NCBI RefSeq assembly: GCF_008727815.1
Contig: NZ_CP044230.1
Coordinates: 1,348,001 to 1,412,000, forward strand
Length of the DNA: 64,000 nt
DNA from: Streptococcus sp. LPB0220
Lineage (GTDB): Bacteria; Bacillota; Bacilli; Lactobacillales; Streptococcaceae
Reading direction: 5' to 3'
Shown: positions 43,932 through 51,262 of the stretch, piece by piece
Position numbering within the stretch: the stretch's first letter is position 1
Layout: every line of letters starts with the position of its first letter
Made by a program: the position numbers and the translations under genes
The notes under the pieces: model-generated
Databases searched by the model: none
What the model saw: only the letters and a program-made list of their open reading frames with translations
Told to the model about the DNA's origin: nothing

Positions 43932-45524
43932 TTAAAGAAAGGGATCATCTTCAAATAGACTTAATTTCTTGTCTTCCACTTCCTCATGTGGAATAAAACT
44001 ATTAAATCGTTTTGGGTTTGCAACTCGGTAAACTGCCATTACTTCCCCATTAATTTTCTTCTTAGCTGATTCAACCCCTATGGTTTGCAAAGCCTTGCCC
44101 ATTTTGACGTTATTCTTCCCATAAGTTTTTTCACAAATGGCTATAAGATCAGTTCCGTTTGACCTTACCACATAATCAGAACTCTGCAATTCATTTATCA
44201 AATACATCTGAAAGTCATCTAAGGTTTCATTACCGTTATATACTTCTACGTCTTTCCAAATGAACTTTTCCCCTTGCTCTTTGAAATAATCTAGGCTAGC
44301 CAATAAAAATCCTATACAGCCCTCTATTTTGGGAGTTTTATCTTGGTTAGTAAATGCTTCCCAATATTTTTCAAAGGCCTGTTCACGTTCCAAATCAGTC
44401 TCCCCTTTCGGTCTATCCTTGTATTGAATAAGTACTTTACGCCCATTCATTTCATCAGATAGAGATACATTCCTATTAGTATCAATACATAGAACACTAG
44501 TTAGATATACCAAGCCTTGGTTACCTCCCACGTTACGCCCTAGATGGGTTTTCTCGGTTGCTATGATCTTTAGCACGCGCTCTATTTTATCCCCTATAAT
44601 ATCGCCCTGTTCAGTTGCTAAGGCCATCTCTCCACCAGAAAACGTAGCCCAGGCGTTGCTGGCTTCAAATCCCCCAGCGGTAAGGCTATCTAGTTCTACA
44701 TCAATTTTATTAAACAGACCGGATAAAGCGATATGACGCAAGCCTTTTCCTGTCCTAACTCCGGATTTTGCAAGAAAGAAATTGGTCTTACTCTTTAAAC
44801 CACTAGCAACCTGTACCATATAATAGGTCTGTAACAGTGCATTGTGCAGGCTATCAGGATCATCAATAACATAGGTTAGAAACTCCATTGCTACTTCTTT
44901 GCTTTCTATAGCTTGTTCATATTCTACAGGATAGTATTTGAAAAATGATCGTTGGTTATCTATTGTAGTGCGCGTGACGGTGTGGGCTTCCAAATCAATT
45001 ATAAAGTCTTTACCAGCGATTTTATAAAGTTCTAACTTCCTCACTGGTTCAACATGAAAATGTTTGTCAATTCCTTTTAGAATATCCACCACGTAACCAA
45101 TATCATTTTTAAACCCGTAAAACCTTGCAAGGGTTATTTCATCTATTAGTTCTGCTTGCTGGTTGTTTATATCGTAAATACGATTATCAAATATCACATA
45201 CCTACCCAATAAATAATCAATTACCATCTTGGCAAAGGTGGGGAACGTGGTCTTATATGTTACTTTAAGTTCGCCATTAGTTTTTATTTTTACACTGCTA
45301 CAAGAGATAAATTTTTTCTGTTCTCCATTCCTGTCAGCAATATACATCACTTCACTTTCAGGTATTAATATCTTTGTTTTATTATGTTCAATATAATTAA
45401 AACTATCTAATTGATATATATTAGAAAGTTGCTTTTTATAATCAGCCTTATGCTTTGACTGGCCATAATCTTCATCAGTCCAATTCAAGGAAACGACTTC
45501 TTTCAACAGATCAATTATATTCAA
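43932..45524 (-). CDS. Island replication protein, primase/helicase-type
   Basis: 530 residues. A P-loop is visible in LAKSGVRTGKGLRHIAL, followed by SGGEMALATEQGD (Walker B region) and LTSVLCIDTNRNVSLSDEMNGRKVLIQYKDRP, the pattern of D5/SF3-like helicases of phages and satellites. The N-terminal half has no primase motif I can identify. Start is TTG at 45524 with GAGGGG 9 nt upstream; no ATG or GTG fits. Its gene ends 5 bp from the iteron array, so it is the likely initiator/helicase acting there. Confidence 0.78.
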   Translation of the reverse strand: MNIIDLLKEVVSLNWTDEDYGQSKHKADYKKQLSNIYQLDSFNYIEHNKTKILIPESEVMYIADRNGEQKKFISCSSVKIKTNGELKVTYKTTFPTFAKMVIDYLLGRYVIFDNRIYDINNQQAELIDEITLARFYGFKNDIGYVVDILKGIDKHFHVEPVRKLELYKIAGKDFIIDLEAHTVTRTTIDNQRSFFKYYPVEYEQAIESKEVAMEFLTYVIDDPDSLHNALLQTYYMVQVASGLKSKTNFFLAKSGVRTGKGLRHIALSGLFNKIDVELDSLTAGGFEASNAWATFSGGEMALATEQGDIIGDKIERVLKIIATEKTHLGRNVGGNQGLVYLTSVLCIDTNRNVSLSDEMNGRKVLIQYKDRPKGETDLEREQAFEKYWEAFTNQDKTPKIEGCIGFLLASLDYFKEQGEKFIWKDVEVYNGNETLDDFQMYLINELQSSDYVVRSNGTDLIAICEKTYGKNNVKMGKALQTIGVESAKKKINGEVMAVYRVANPKRFNSFIPHEEVEDKKLSLFEDDPFL

Positions 45525-45525
45525 A

Positions 45526-45687
45526 TCACGCGCCCCTCCCTTCTTTGTACTTTTGCATTTTCTTCTTCAGTTTTTTAAGCCTTTTTTGTTCCTTCAGTTG
45601 GTCTAAGGTTGGCGAGTGATCCTTATAATTCTTTTTATCGTGATAATGCCCCCTGCCTTGCGCTGGGTGTACGTTGTATCTACCCAT
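45526..45687 (-). CDS. Small basic protein upstream of rep
   Basis: 53 residues, MGRYNVHPAQGRGHYHDKKN … LKKLKKKMQKYKEGRGA, very basic, with a helical C-terminus. The ATG overlaps the end of the upstream regulator gene by 8 bp and its stop lies 1 bp before the TTG of the rep gene, so it is embedded in a coupled series and probably translated. Unknown function; nucleic-acid binding is plausible from charge. Confidence 0.65.
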   Translation of the reverse strand: MGRYNVHPAQGRGHYHDKKNYKDHSPTLDQLKEQKRLKKLKKKMQKYKEGRGA

Positions 45688-45955
45688 TTTCCACCCCCAA
45701 AAAGATCAAGATATCACTCACTTTATAGTACGCTTTGCGCGTATCTTCCAAGGGTGGTTGGTAACGTTTCAAGCCTTTTTCTTCCCAGCGTTTCAGTGTG
45801 TTGTCTGTTACGTTAAGTTCATCTTTTAACTGCTTTGCTGTCATAAGGCCTAATAGTCTTTGTTCTGGTTGGCTTTTAGATTTTAAAAAATTATCTACCA
45901 GGTCTAAAAGTGCGTGTGATAATTCAAATTCACTTTCTTTACTCAAACTAAACAT
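45680..45955 (-). CDS. MerR/excisionase-type helix-turn-helix protein
   Basis: 91 residues. C-terminal winged helix: MTAKQLKDELNVTDNTLKRWEEKGLKRYQPPLEDTRKAYYKVSDILIFL, characteristic of DNA-binding excisionase/MerR-like proteins of mobile elements. AAGGGGG 6 nt before the ATG at 45955 sets the start; upstream in-frame codons to 46003 lack a site. Overlaps the preceding small gene by 8 bp. Confidence 0.7.
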   Translation of the reverse strand: MFSLSKESEFELSHALLDLVDNFLKSKSQPEQRLLGLMTAKQLKDELNVTDNTLKRWEEKGLKRYQPPLEDTRKAYYKVSDILIFLGVENG

Positions 45956-46127
45956 TTTCATCCCCCTTGATTCCGTTAAGCGAAATCTCTCCACGAATTT
46001 CAAAAAGAATGTCAGAAATGTTATTTAAACCAGCGGTTAGAGTTTTTTCACCCTCCATAATTTCAGCTAAGAAATCTAGTCGATTCATTGCCTTATCAAT
46101 CTTGTTAATCAATTCTGTTTTGTTCAT
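45948..46127 (-). CDS. Small coiled-coil protein
   Basis: 59 residues, MNKTELINKIDKAMNRLDFLAEIMEGEKTL … GIKGDENV. GGAG 6 nt before the ATG at 46127. An upstream extension to 46274 would run through the candidate small-RNA locus and has no ribosome site, so I reject it. Function unknown. Confidence 0.55.
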   Translation of the reverse strand: MNKTELINKIDKAMNRLDFLAEIMEGEKTLTAGLNNISDILFEIRGEISLNGIKGDENV

Positions 46128-46197
46128 GTTGTTCTCCAATCGTTCTTTAAATAATTCAGTACTAAGTCTTATTCGACTTTTAATAAACACCAAAGAA

Positions 46198-46206
46198 TGG
46201 TATAAT
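46198..46206 (+). promoter_or_regulatory. Promoter of a candidate small RNA
   Basis: TGGTATAAT on the plus strand, opposite to the surrounding minus-strand genes. Confidence 0.55.
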
Positions 46207-46212
46207 TTAACC

Positions 46213-46312
46213 ATAAAAATATTTCCTAAAACCCCTACGGCTTGCCTGCTGTCCTGTGTTTTAGTTAATTCCATTTAAGGCTTGTTAGTTGGTTGCTACA
46301 GGCCTTTTTTTT
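46213..46312 (+). ncRNA. Candidate island small RNA, about 100 nt
   Basis: Bounded by the promoter above and a strong terminator (AAGGCTTGT 46277-46285 / ACAGGCCTT 46298-46306, eight Ts). Inside, CTAAAAC / GTTTTAG (46226-46232, 46258-46264) closes a hairpin presenting TACGGCTTGCCTGCTG (46236-46251). That 16-mer occurs exactly once more, in the hairpin before the integrase gene. No plus-strand reading frame here. Confidence 0.6.
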
Positions 46313-46318
46313 GTTGCT

Positions 46319-46504
46319 TCAATAATCTTTTGCAAGCCATTCCATGGCTTTTCTATAAATTGATGTTCTCACTTCACCACAAGTGATTAATTTTTTATAC
46401 GTTACAGGATTTACCCCAATCTCTTTACTTGCTTCTAATGATGTCAGTAACTTGTCAGCTTGTTTTCTCCTCAATGCTCTTGATTCTAAATTACTTACTT
46501 TCAA
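46319..46504 (-). CDS. Small Cro-like regulator divergent from the repressor
   Basis: 61 residues, MKVSNLESRALRRKQADKLLTSLEASKEIGVNPVTYKKLITCGEV…, with a helix-turn-helix-like LEASKEIGVNPVTYKKLI. Start is TTG at 46504 with AAAGGAGG 7 nt upstream. Divergent from the CI-like gene across an operator region: the lysogeny-switch arrangement of phages and satellites. Confidence 0.6.
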   Translation of the reverse strand: MKVSNLESRALRRKQADKLLTSLEASKEIGVNPVTYKKLITCGEVRTSIYRKAMEWLAKDY

Positions 46505-46522
46505 AATAAGTCCTCCTTTCTG

Positions 46523-46566
46523 TAAAGTTTTATTTTACAAGTTTATTTTATAAAGTTTTTCTTTAC
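46523..46566. promoter_or_regulatory. Operator repeats between repressor and Cro-like genes
   Basis: Two 16-bp units, TAAAGTTTTATTTTAC (46523-46538) and TAAAGTTTTTCTTTAC (46551-46566), each with GTAAA/TTTAC-type dyad character, starting 28 bp apart. Likely repressor binding sites. Confidence 0.6.
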
Positions 46567-46591
46567 TTATCAAGAGTTAATAAAAAAAAAC

Positions 46592-46620
46592 TTTACTTTC
46601 GCTAAAAAAATAATTATAAT
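46592..46620 (+). promoter_or_regulatory. Promoter of the repressor gene
   Basis: TTTACT, 17 bp, TATAAT; start codon 18 nt downstream. Confidence 0.65.
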
Positions 46621-46638
46621 GATACTGAGGAAAGAAGT

Positions 46639-47148
46639 ATGAATAATTTAAAAAAATTACGAAAAGAAAATGGATTGACCCAACAACAACTAGCTGACGA
46701 ATTAAATAGCATTTATAAGAACACAAAATCTTATTCAAAAATGAACATTTCAAACTGGGAAAATGAAAAACACTCAATCAGTACATTGAACGCTGAACAA
46801 CTATCAAGTTTTTTTGATGTTCCGATTAGCTATCTATTGGGATATAGTGAATATCCTGATGAATTTTTTGCATTTTCTGAATTGAGAAAGCAAAATAAGG
46901 ATGATTGGGCCAATATAGCAAAATCTAAAATTTTATCCTTAGTAACTAAAACAGATTTAGAGAAAATTAAAGACAAATATATCAAAATGGATGGACCTGA
47001 ATCAGATTGGGAAAGTTACACAATGCTTCTAAGTGCTATAGGGTCATTACCAGATAAAGAAAGCAAAATGTTAACTTTGTTTGCGTTGTTAAGTGATCAA
47101 AAACAGGATTTATTACTAGAGCTAGTTCAAACCATGGTAGATGAATAA
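46639..47148 (+). CDS. CI-like XRE-family repressor
   Basis: 169 residues. N-terminal XRE helix-turn-helix (LKKLRKENGLTQQQLADELNSIYKN … MNISNWENEKHSISTLNAEQLSSFFDVPISYLLG), C-terminal helical domain without a visible Ser/Lys protease pair, so it is probably released by an anti-repressor and not by self-cleavage. GAGGAAAG precedes the ATG. Expected to keep the island silent. Confidence 0.82.
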   Translation: MNNLKKLRKENGLTQQQLADELNSIYKNTKSYSKMNISNWENEKHSISTLNAEQLSSFFDVPISYLLGYSEYPDEFFAFSELRKQNKDDWANIAKSKILSLVTKTDLEKIKDKYIKMDGPESDWESYTMLLSAIGSLPDKESKMLTLFALLSDQKQDLLLELVQTMVDE

Positions 47149-47276
47149 ATGAACCCACGCGCTAATGGTTTATATTGATAATCGCAAAAAGTAGAAACGA
47201 GGTAATAAAAATGGCAAAATGAAACTAGAAAAATAAAAGATTAGGATATTATTTAAAACTTTTAGGAGAAAAAATT

Positions 47277-48092
47277 ATGAAAAAGAAAATTATTACTACT
47301 GCTGTTGTTTTAGCTCTTGCTACTGGTGGAGCGGGCTACTATTTCTTATCTTATGCCCCTCACCAAACTGCAATTAGTCACTTTGAAAAGTCTGTTGATA
47401 CACTTAATGAGAATAATAAAGCAATTGAAAAACAAATTGCTGATACTGAAAAAATCATAAAGGAAAAAGCTGAACCATTAAGAGCAAAGACTTTAGAAGA
47501 TTTAAAAACTGCTGTCAAAGAAGCAAAAAATTCTATTCGTAAAGCTCCAAAAATGGAAAGCGATACACAAAAAATTGAAGATCAAGCGAAAGAAATTGCA
47601 AAACCTGTCGATTATTCTGAAACTCAAAAAAACATCAATGAGAAACTAACAGCTTACCAAAACAGCGTTAAGCAACTAGCACAGATTACAAATCCCAAAG
47701 ATTCTTTTATTGAGGAACGATTGAAAGAAGTCGATACAATCCAAGAAGTGCAACACGCTACAGAAGAAAATGACCCAAACGGCTTATTAAACAAACAAGG
47801 AGGCTATACTGCTTCTATCTATTTTGTAGATAACCAAGTAACTGAACCTGTTGAGGGTGCTAATCTAGTAGATAAGGGAACTGAAGCAGGAGGTGCTATT
47901 GAAGTATACAAGACCAAAGAAGAAGCTGAAAAGAGAAATACCTACCTATCAGCATTTGACGGTGGAGTATTAGACCCTGGATCCCATTACGTGTATGGTA
48001 CTATCGTAATTCGTACCTCATACCACCTCACTGCTAGCCAACAAAAAGCCTTAACTGAAAAAATTTACAATAAACTAATTGAACTAAAATAA
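47277..48092 (+). CDS. Anchored/secreted coiled-coil protein of phage-island type
   Basis: 271 residues: basic start and membrane helix (KKKIITTAVVLALATGGAGYYFL, about 2-24), a coiled-coil region (about 35-145, KSVDTLNENNKAIEKQIADTEKII …), and a globular C-terminal domain (GGYTASIYFVDNQVTEPVEGAN … SHYVYGTIVIRTSYHLTASQQKALTEKIYNKLIELK). I recall similar proteins in lysogeny modules of streptococcal phages. A role in excluding other phages is plausible but not shown. AGGAG precedes the ATG. A tiny broken frame (ATGGCAAAATGA) lies in the 128-bp gap before it. Confidence 0.7.
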   Translation: MKKKIITTAVVLALATGGAGYYFLSYAPHQTAISHFEKSVDTLNENNKAIEKQIADTEKIIKEKAEPLRAKTLEDLKTAVKEAKNSIRKAPKMESDTQKIEDQAKEIAKPVDYSETQKNINEKLTAYQNSVKQLAQITNPKDSFIEERLKEVDTIQEVQHATEENDPNGLLNKQGGYTASIYFVDNQVTEPVEGANLVDKGTEAGGAIEVYKTKEEAEKRNTYLSAFDGGVLDPGSHYVYGTIVIRTSYHLTASQQKALTEKIYNKLIELK

Positions 48093-48446
48093 TTCTTATA
48101 AAATAAATATTATCGCCTATTCTAATTTCAAGGATTATATATCAAACCTTAGCAAACCTTAGCACTTCTATGCTTTAAGGCCTCCGAAAACTCCGATTTA
48201 AACAAAAAAGACGTGTTTTCTCTTTGTTCGCTCTTTGATGATATGGAATAGCGGGCAATATTAGCCCCATATTCGCCAATAGCAACCATCTTTTCATAGG
48301 CCTATTGTGCAAAAACAGGGGAAATTGAAGAATAGAAAGCTGATTTTACAAACTAAAGCGCAATAATTGGGCGAAATTGACAAATAGAAAGGAGCAACCA
48401 TAGACTATGGAACAATACAGAAGAGATATTTTAAAGGTGAGGAACA
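48093..48446. other. Gap before the PemK/MazF-like gene
   Basis: 354 bp. Contains a direct repeat GAAATTGA-AGAATAGAAAG / GAAATTGA-CAAATAGAAAG (48321-48339 and 48373-48391) and an 18-codon frame at 48407-48463 that overlaps the next gene but has a poorly spaced ribosome site. No antitoxin gene. Confidence 0.55.
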
Positions 48447-49220
48447 ATGGATATCAAAAATAAAAAAATACTAAAATCAGCTAAAAATTTTGAACAAATC
48501 TACTCAATATCACAATCAAATAGACGAAGCAATAAGTTTAATTTTTTACCAAATTGGCTAGATAAAGAATCAAATTTATTTTTAGAAGAGGTAAATCATT
48601 GTAAAAAATCCTATTACAGTTTCAAACGGGGTGCCTTAATTTTTGTAGATTTTGGAATTAATATTGGTTCTGAATTATCAAATAGACACTGGGCCGTTGT
48701 CCTAAATAAAAATGATTCTCCGAAATCAAGAAATCTGACTGTACTTCCAATTAGTTCAAAAGAAAAAAAGTTTTCTGTTATGATTGACGAAGTTATACAA
48801 CAAAAATCTAAAAGATTCTTATTACCTATTCTTGACAAAGTTGGTTTTGATTATTTTTCAATTATTCATTATGCACTTACAGAAATTACTCCTTTTGATT
48901 TAGGGAGTGCAAAAGAAATCTATCAGGAATTTTTGATTCAATACGGAGATGTTTACAATTCAGAATCAGCTAAAAAAATCTATGGTAACGGTGCAGGGAT
49001 GGAAAAAGTGGAAAACACTACTAAAAAATTAAAAAATCTTGTTAACCATTATCAACGATTTAATAAAATTTCCTACGCAAAATGTGACCAGATAAAAACA
49101 ATTAGTAAAGACAGAATCATTTACATAAACGAATTGGATCCTTGCGGAAAATTGAAGGTCAATAATGACACCCTAGATAGAATTGATACAAAATTAAAAG
49201 AACTTTACCTAAAAGATTGA
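48447..49220 (+). CDS. PemK/MazF-like domain protein without adjacent antitoxin
   Basis: 257 residues. The PemK/MazF fold is suggested by KRGALIFVDFGINIGSELSNRHWAVVLNKND, TVLPISSKEK and, near the end, YAKCDQIKTISKDRIIYIN … LDRIDTKLKELY. A long insertion (about 120 residues) and an N-terminal extension of about 55 residues make it twice the usual toxin length. The family comprises RNases. No small antitoxin gene lies on either side, so it may be regulated differently or serve as a defence effector. GAGG 4 nt before ATG. Confidence 0.65.
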   Translation: MDIKNKKILKSAKNFEQIYSISQSNRRSNKFNFLPNWLDKESNLFLEEVNHCKKSYYSFKRGALIFVDFGINIGSELSNRHWAVVLNKNDSPKSRNLTVLPISSKEKKFSVMIDEVIQQKSKRFLLPILDKVGFDYFSIIHYALTEITPFDLGSAKEIYQEFLIQYGDVYNSESAKKIYGNGAGMEKVENTTKKLKNLVNHYQRFNKISYAKCDQIKTISKDRIIYINELDPCGKLKVNNDTLDRIDTKLKELYLKD

Positions 49221-49242
49221 CAGTTATTTAAATTTAATCTAT

Positions 49243-49332
49243 AATTAAGTTACTTTGAGGTTTACCCTCATATTTTTTAAACTTTGAGCCTCAGCGCTCC
49301 AGGGAAGTAGCTTAATTGTTACTTCCTTTTTA
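49243..49332 (+). promoter_or_regulatory. Candidate terminator/antiterminator between the PemK-like gene and int
   Basis: Terminator GGAAGTA / TACTTCC (49303-49309, 49320-49326) followed by Ts. Its 5-prime arm also matches AATTAAGTTACTT (49243-49255) through AAGTAGCTTAATT (49305-49317), 12 of 13 bases, giving a mutually exclusive alternative fold. Confidence 0.5.
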
Positions 49333-49487
49333 TTTTATAAATAAAACTCTTGAAATATTGGTGTCTTTTCAAACCCCATATATGCCCCATATCCGTCTTG
49401 TTTTTATTCTGGTACAATTTACCGTCTAACTCCTTAAAATCGAATACAGGGCAAACTGTGAAGCCCTAGCATGATATAAACCACAAA

Positions 49488-49532
49488 CTAAAACCTTTAC
49501 GGCTTGCCTGCTGATGAATTAGAAAGGTTTAG
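49488..49532 (+). promoter_or_regulatory. Integrase leader hairpin covering the ribosome site
   Basis: CTAAAACCTTT (49488-49498) pairs with AAAGGTTTAG (49523-49532), burying the AAAGG site used by the int ATG at 49536. The loop displays TACGGCTTGCCTGCTG (49498-49513), the same 16-mer as in the small-RNA candidate. Confidence 0.6.
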
Positions 49533-49535
49533 ATC

Positions 49536-50702
49536 ATGAATATTACAGAATACAAAAAGAAAGACGGTACAATAGTGTACCGCACCAGCTTATATCTTGG
49601 TATTGATTCAATCACGGGTAAGAAGATTAAAACAACCATTTCAGCTCGTACCAAGAAAGAAATTAAGAACAAGGCTTTACAAGCAAAAGTTGAATTTGAA
49701 AAGAATGGTGCAACTCGTACCGCTTTTACTCAATTTGAAACATACAGCGAATTACTAGATAGTTGGTGGGAAACTTACGCACCCACTATCAAAACAAACT
49801 CTCAAATCGCTATCAAGTCACAGATAGAAAACTATTTACGCCCTGCTTTTGGATCGTACAAACTAGATAAATTGACCCCTGCCATCATTCAGCAACAAGT
49901 GAATAGATGGGCTAGAGATTATAACCAAAATGATGGGGGCTTTAAACGATATGGGCAACTCCATTCCTACAATAAGCGCATATTACAGTATGGAGTTTCA
50001 TTACAAGCGTTAAAGTCCAATCCTGCAAAGAATGTACTAGTTCCCAAAGTCAAGACAGATAAAGCAAAGATCAAGCATTTTACAGATTCTGAGTTAAAAC
50101 AATTCTTCGAATACTTGGATAGCTTGGATCAAAAAAGATTTAAAAATCTCTTCTGTGTCACTCTTTACAAGTTCCTGCTTGCTACTGGTTGCCGTATTAA
50201 TGAAGCTTTGGCGCTGGAATGGGCTGATATTGATCTTGATAATGCTGTTGTTCACATTACAAAGACACTTAATTATAGACTTGAAATTAATAGTCCTAAA
50301 TCAAAATCTAGCTACCGTGATATTGATATTGACCCCAAAACTGTTTCTATGATGAAACAATATAAACATAGACAAACTAAAGAGGCTTGGATACTTGGAA
50401 GAACTGAAAAAGTGGTCTTTTCAGATTTTATCCATGAATACCCAAACAACCGCACTCTTCAAGCAAGATTAAAAATACATTTTAATCGGGCGCAAGTTCC
50501 TGACATTGGTTTTCACGGTTTTCGACACACTCACGCTAGTTTGTTATTAAATGCTGGAATACCATACAAGGAACTCCAGCACCGACTAGGACACTCCACC
50601 TTATCCATGACAATGGACATATATAGTCACCTCTCAAAAGAGAGTGCAAAAAAAGCCGTTTCAATCTTCGAAACGGCACTAAATAATATCAAAAGTTCCT
50701 AA
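49536..50702 (+). CDS. int: Tyrosine recombinase (phage-type integrase)
   Basis: 388 residues. N-terminal arm-binding domain (about 1-55), core-binding SAM-like domain (about 60-165), and catalytic domain with Arg220 (ATGCRINEALALEW), His327 and Arg330 (FHGFRHTH), His353 (LGHSTLSM) and nucleophile Tyr363 (MDIYSH), all intact. Integrates and, with an excisionase, excises the island. The stop codon lies within a 15-bp repeat shared with the island left end. Last gene of the island. Confidence 0.93.
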   Translation: MNITEYKKKDGTIVYRTSLYLGIDSITGKKIKTTISARTKKEIKNKALQAKVEFEKNGATRTAFTQFETYSELLDSWWETYAPTIKTNSQIAIKSQIENYLRPAFGSYKLDKLTPAIIQQQVNRWARDYNQNDGGFKRYGQLHSYNKRILQYGVSLQALKSNPAKNVLVPKVKTDKAKIKHFTDSELKQFFEYLDSLDQKRFKNLFCVTLYKFLLATGCRINEALALEWADIDLDNAVVHITKTLNYRLEINSPKSKSSYRDIDIDPKTVSMMKQYKHRQTKEAWILGRTEKVVFSDFIHEYPNNRTLQARLKIHFNRAQVPDIGFHGFRHTHASLLLNAGIPYKELQHRLGHSTLSMTMDIYSHLSKESAKKAVSIFETALNNIKSS

Positions 50703-50706
50703 AAAG
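50692..50706. repeat. 15-bp direct repeat, island right end
   Basis: AAAGTTCCTAAAAAG, identical to 38164-38178; contains the int stop codon. Confidence 0.5.
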
Positions 50707-50720
50707 GAGAACATTTTTCA

Positions 50721-50766
50721 CTTAAAGATACGTTAATCCCTTATGTATCAGGGCTTTGACGTATCT
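50721..50766 (+). terminator. Terminator of int
   Basis: AAAGATACGT / ACGTATCTTT with an inner CCCT / AGGG pairing; Ts and As follow. Confidence 0.7.
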
Positions 50767-50774
50767 TTAAAATA

Positions 50775-50789
50775 TATCTGAATATTATA
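50775..50789. other. Candidate right attachment core (attR) of the island
   Basis: TATCTGAATATTATA, identical to the repeat over the recJ -10 box. On the minus strand it reads as TGTTATAAT, a now orphan extended -10 box that would have faced recJ before insertion. Confidence 0.5.
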
Positions 50790-51262
50790 ACATGAAAGCC
50801 AAAAATGGCGGGATATAAAAGGTCGACTTATACAAAAACCAAAATCAACATTTTTCGTTATTTTTGTTGCATTTAACTTGACTTATCACACTAAAAGAAT
50901 ATAATAATGTTGATAATAATCTTTTAAATATGCAATGGGATGATTATTCTGTTAAGTTTGCACTGCTTATTATCATTTTATATTATGAAGCGTAAATTTC
51001 TTCCGTTTTTCTATCGAATCATTGTTTTTAGAAAGTTTGTTTCAGGTCCAACCAATCCTCTAGTATGGACAGACTAAAGATAGGATATTGAGGTATGCCC
51101 CCATATTTTCTCAATAGAGGTAAGGTCCTTCTTCTCTAAATACATGTTCAAATAAAGCAACTGATTGTATGGAGCAAAGATCAGGAGTTTTTCAGTTTTA
51201 GGAGATATCACTATATAGAAAAACTTTACGAAATTTATGCAAAAGAAAGGAAATGAGGCCAA
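50790..51262. other. Long leader region of the adhesin gene
   Basis: 473 bp with no gene I can support. Contains the promoter at 50878-50905 and an inverted repeat TATTGAG / CTCAATA (about 51088-51118). A minus-strand frame (51074-51262) is not convincing. Confidence 0.55.
50878..50905 (+). promoter_or_regulatory. Promoter of the adhesin gene
   Basis: TTGACT, 16 bp, TATAAT. This implies an untranslated leader of about 350 nt unless a weaker promoter nearer the gene is used. Confidence 0.6.

Noticed and set aside
45948-46274. Longer 108-codon form of the small coiled-coil gene
   Set aside because: Its extra 49 codons cross the small-RNA promoter and hairpin, and the ATG at 46127 has a good ribosome site.
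48407-48463. 18-codon frame as an antitoxin for the PemK-like protein
   Set aside because: Too short for known antitoxins, and its ribosome site spacing (12 nt) is poor.
38049-50789. Complete prophage or conjugative element
   Set aside because: No structural, packaging, lysis, relaxase or type IV secretion genes are present.
51074-51262. 62-codon minus-strand frame upstream of the adhesin
   Set aside because: No ribosome site or known family; lies within the adhesin leader on the opposite strand. Possibly a transposase remnant, but not supportable.
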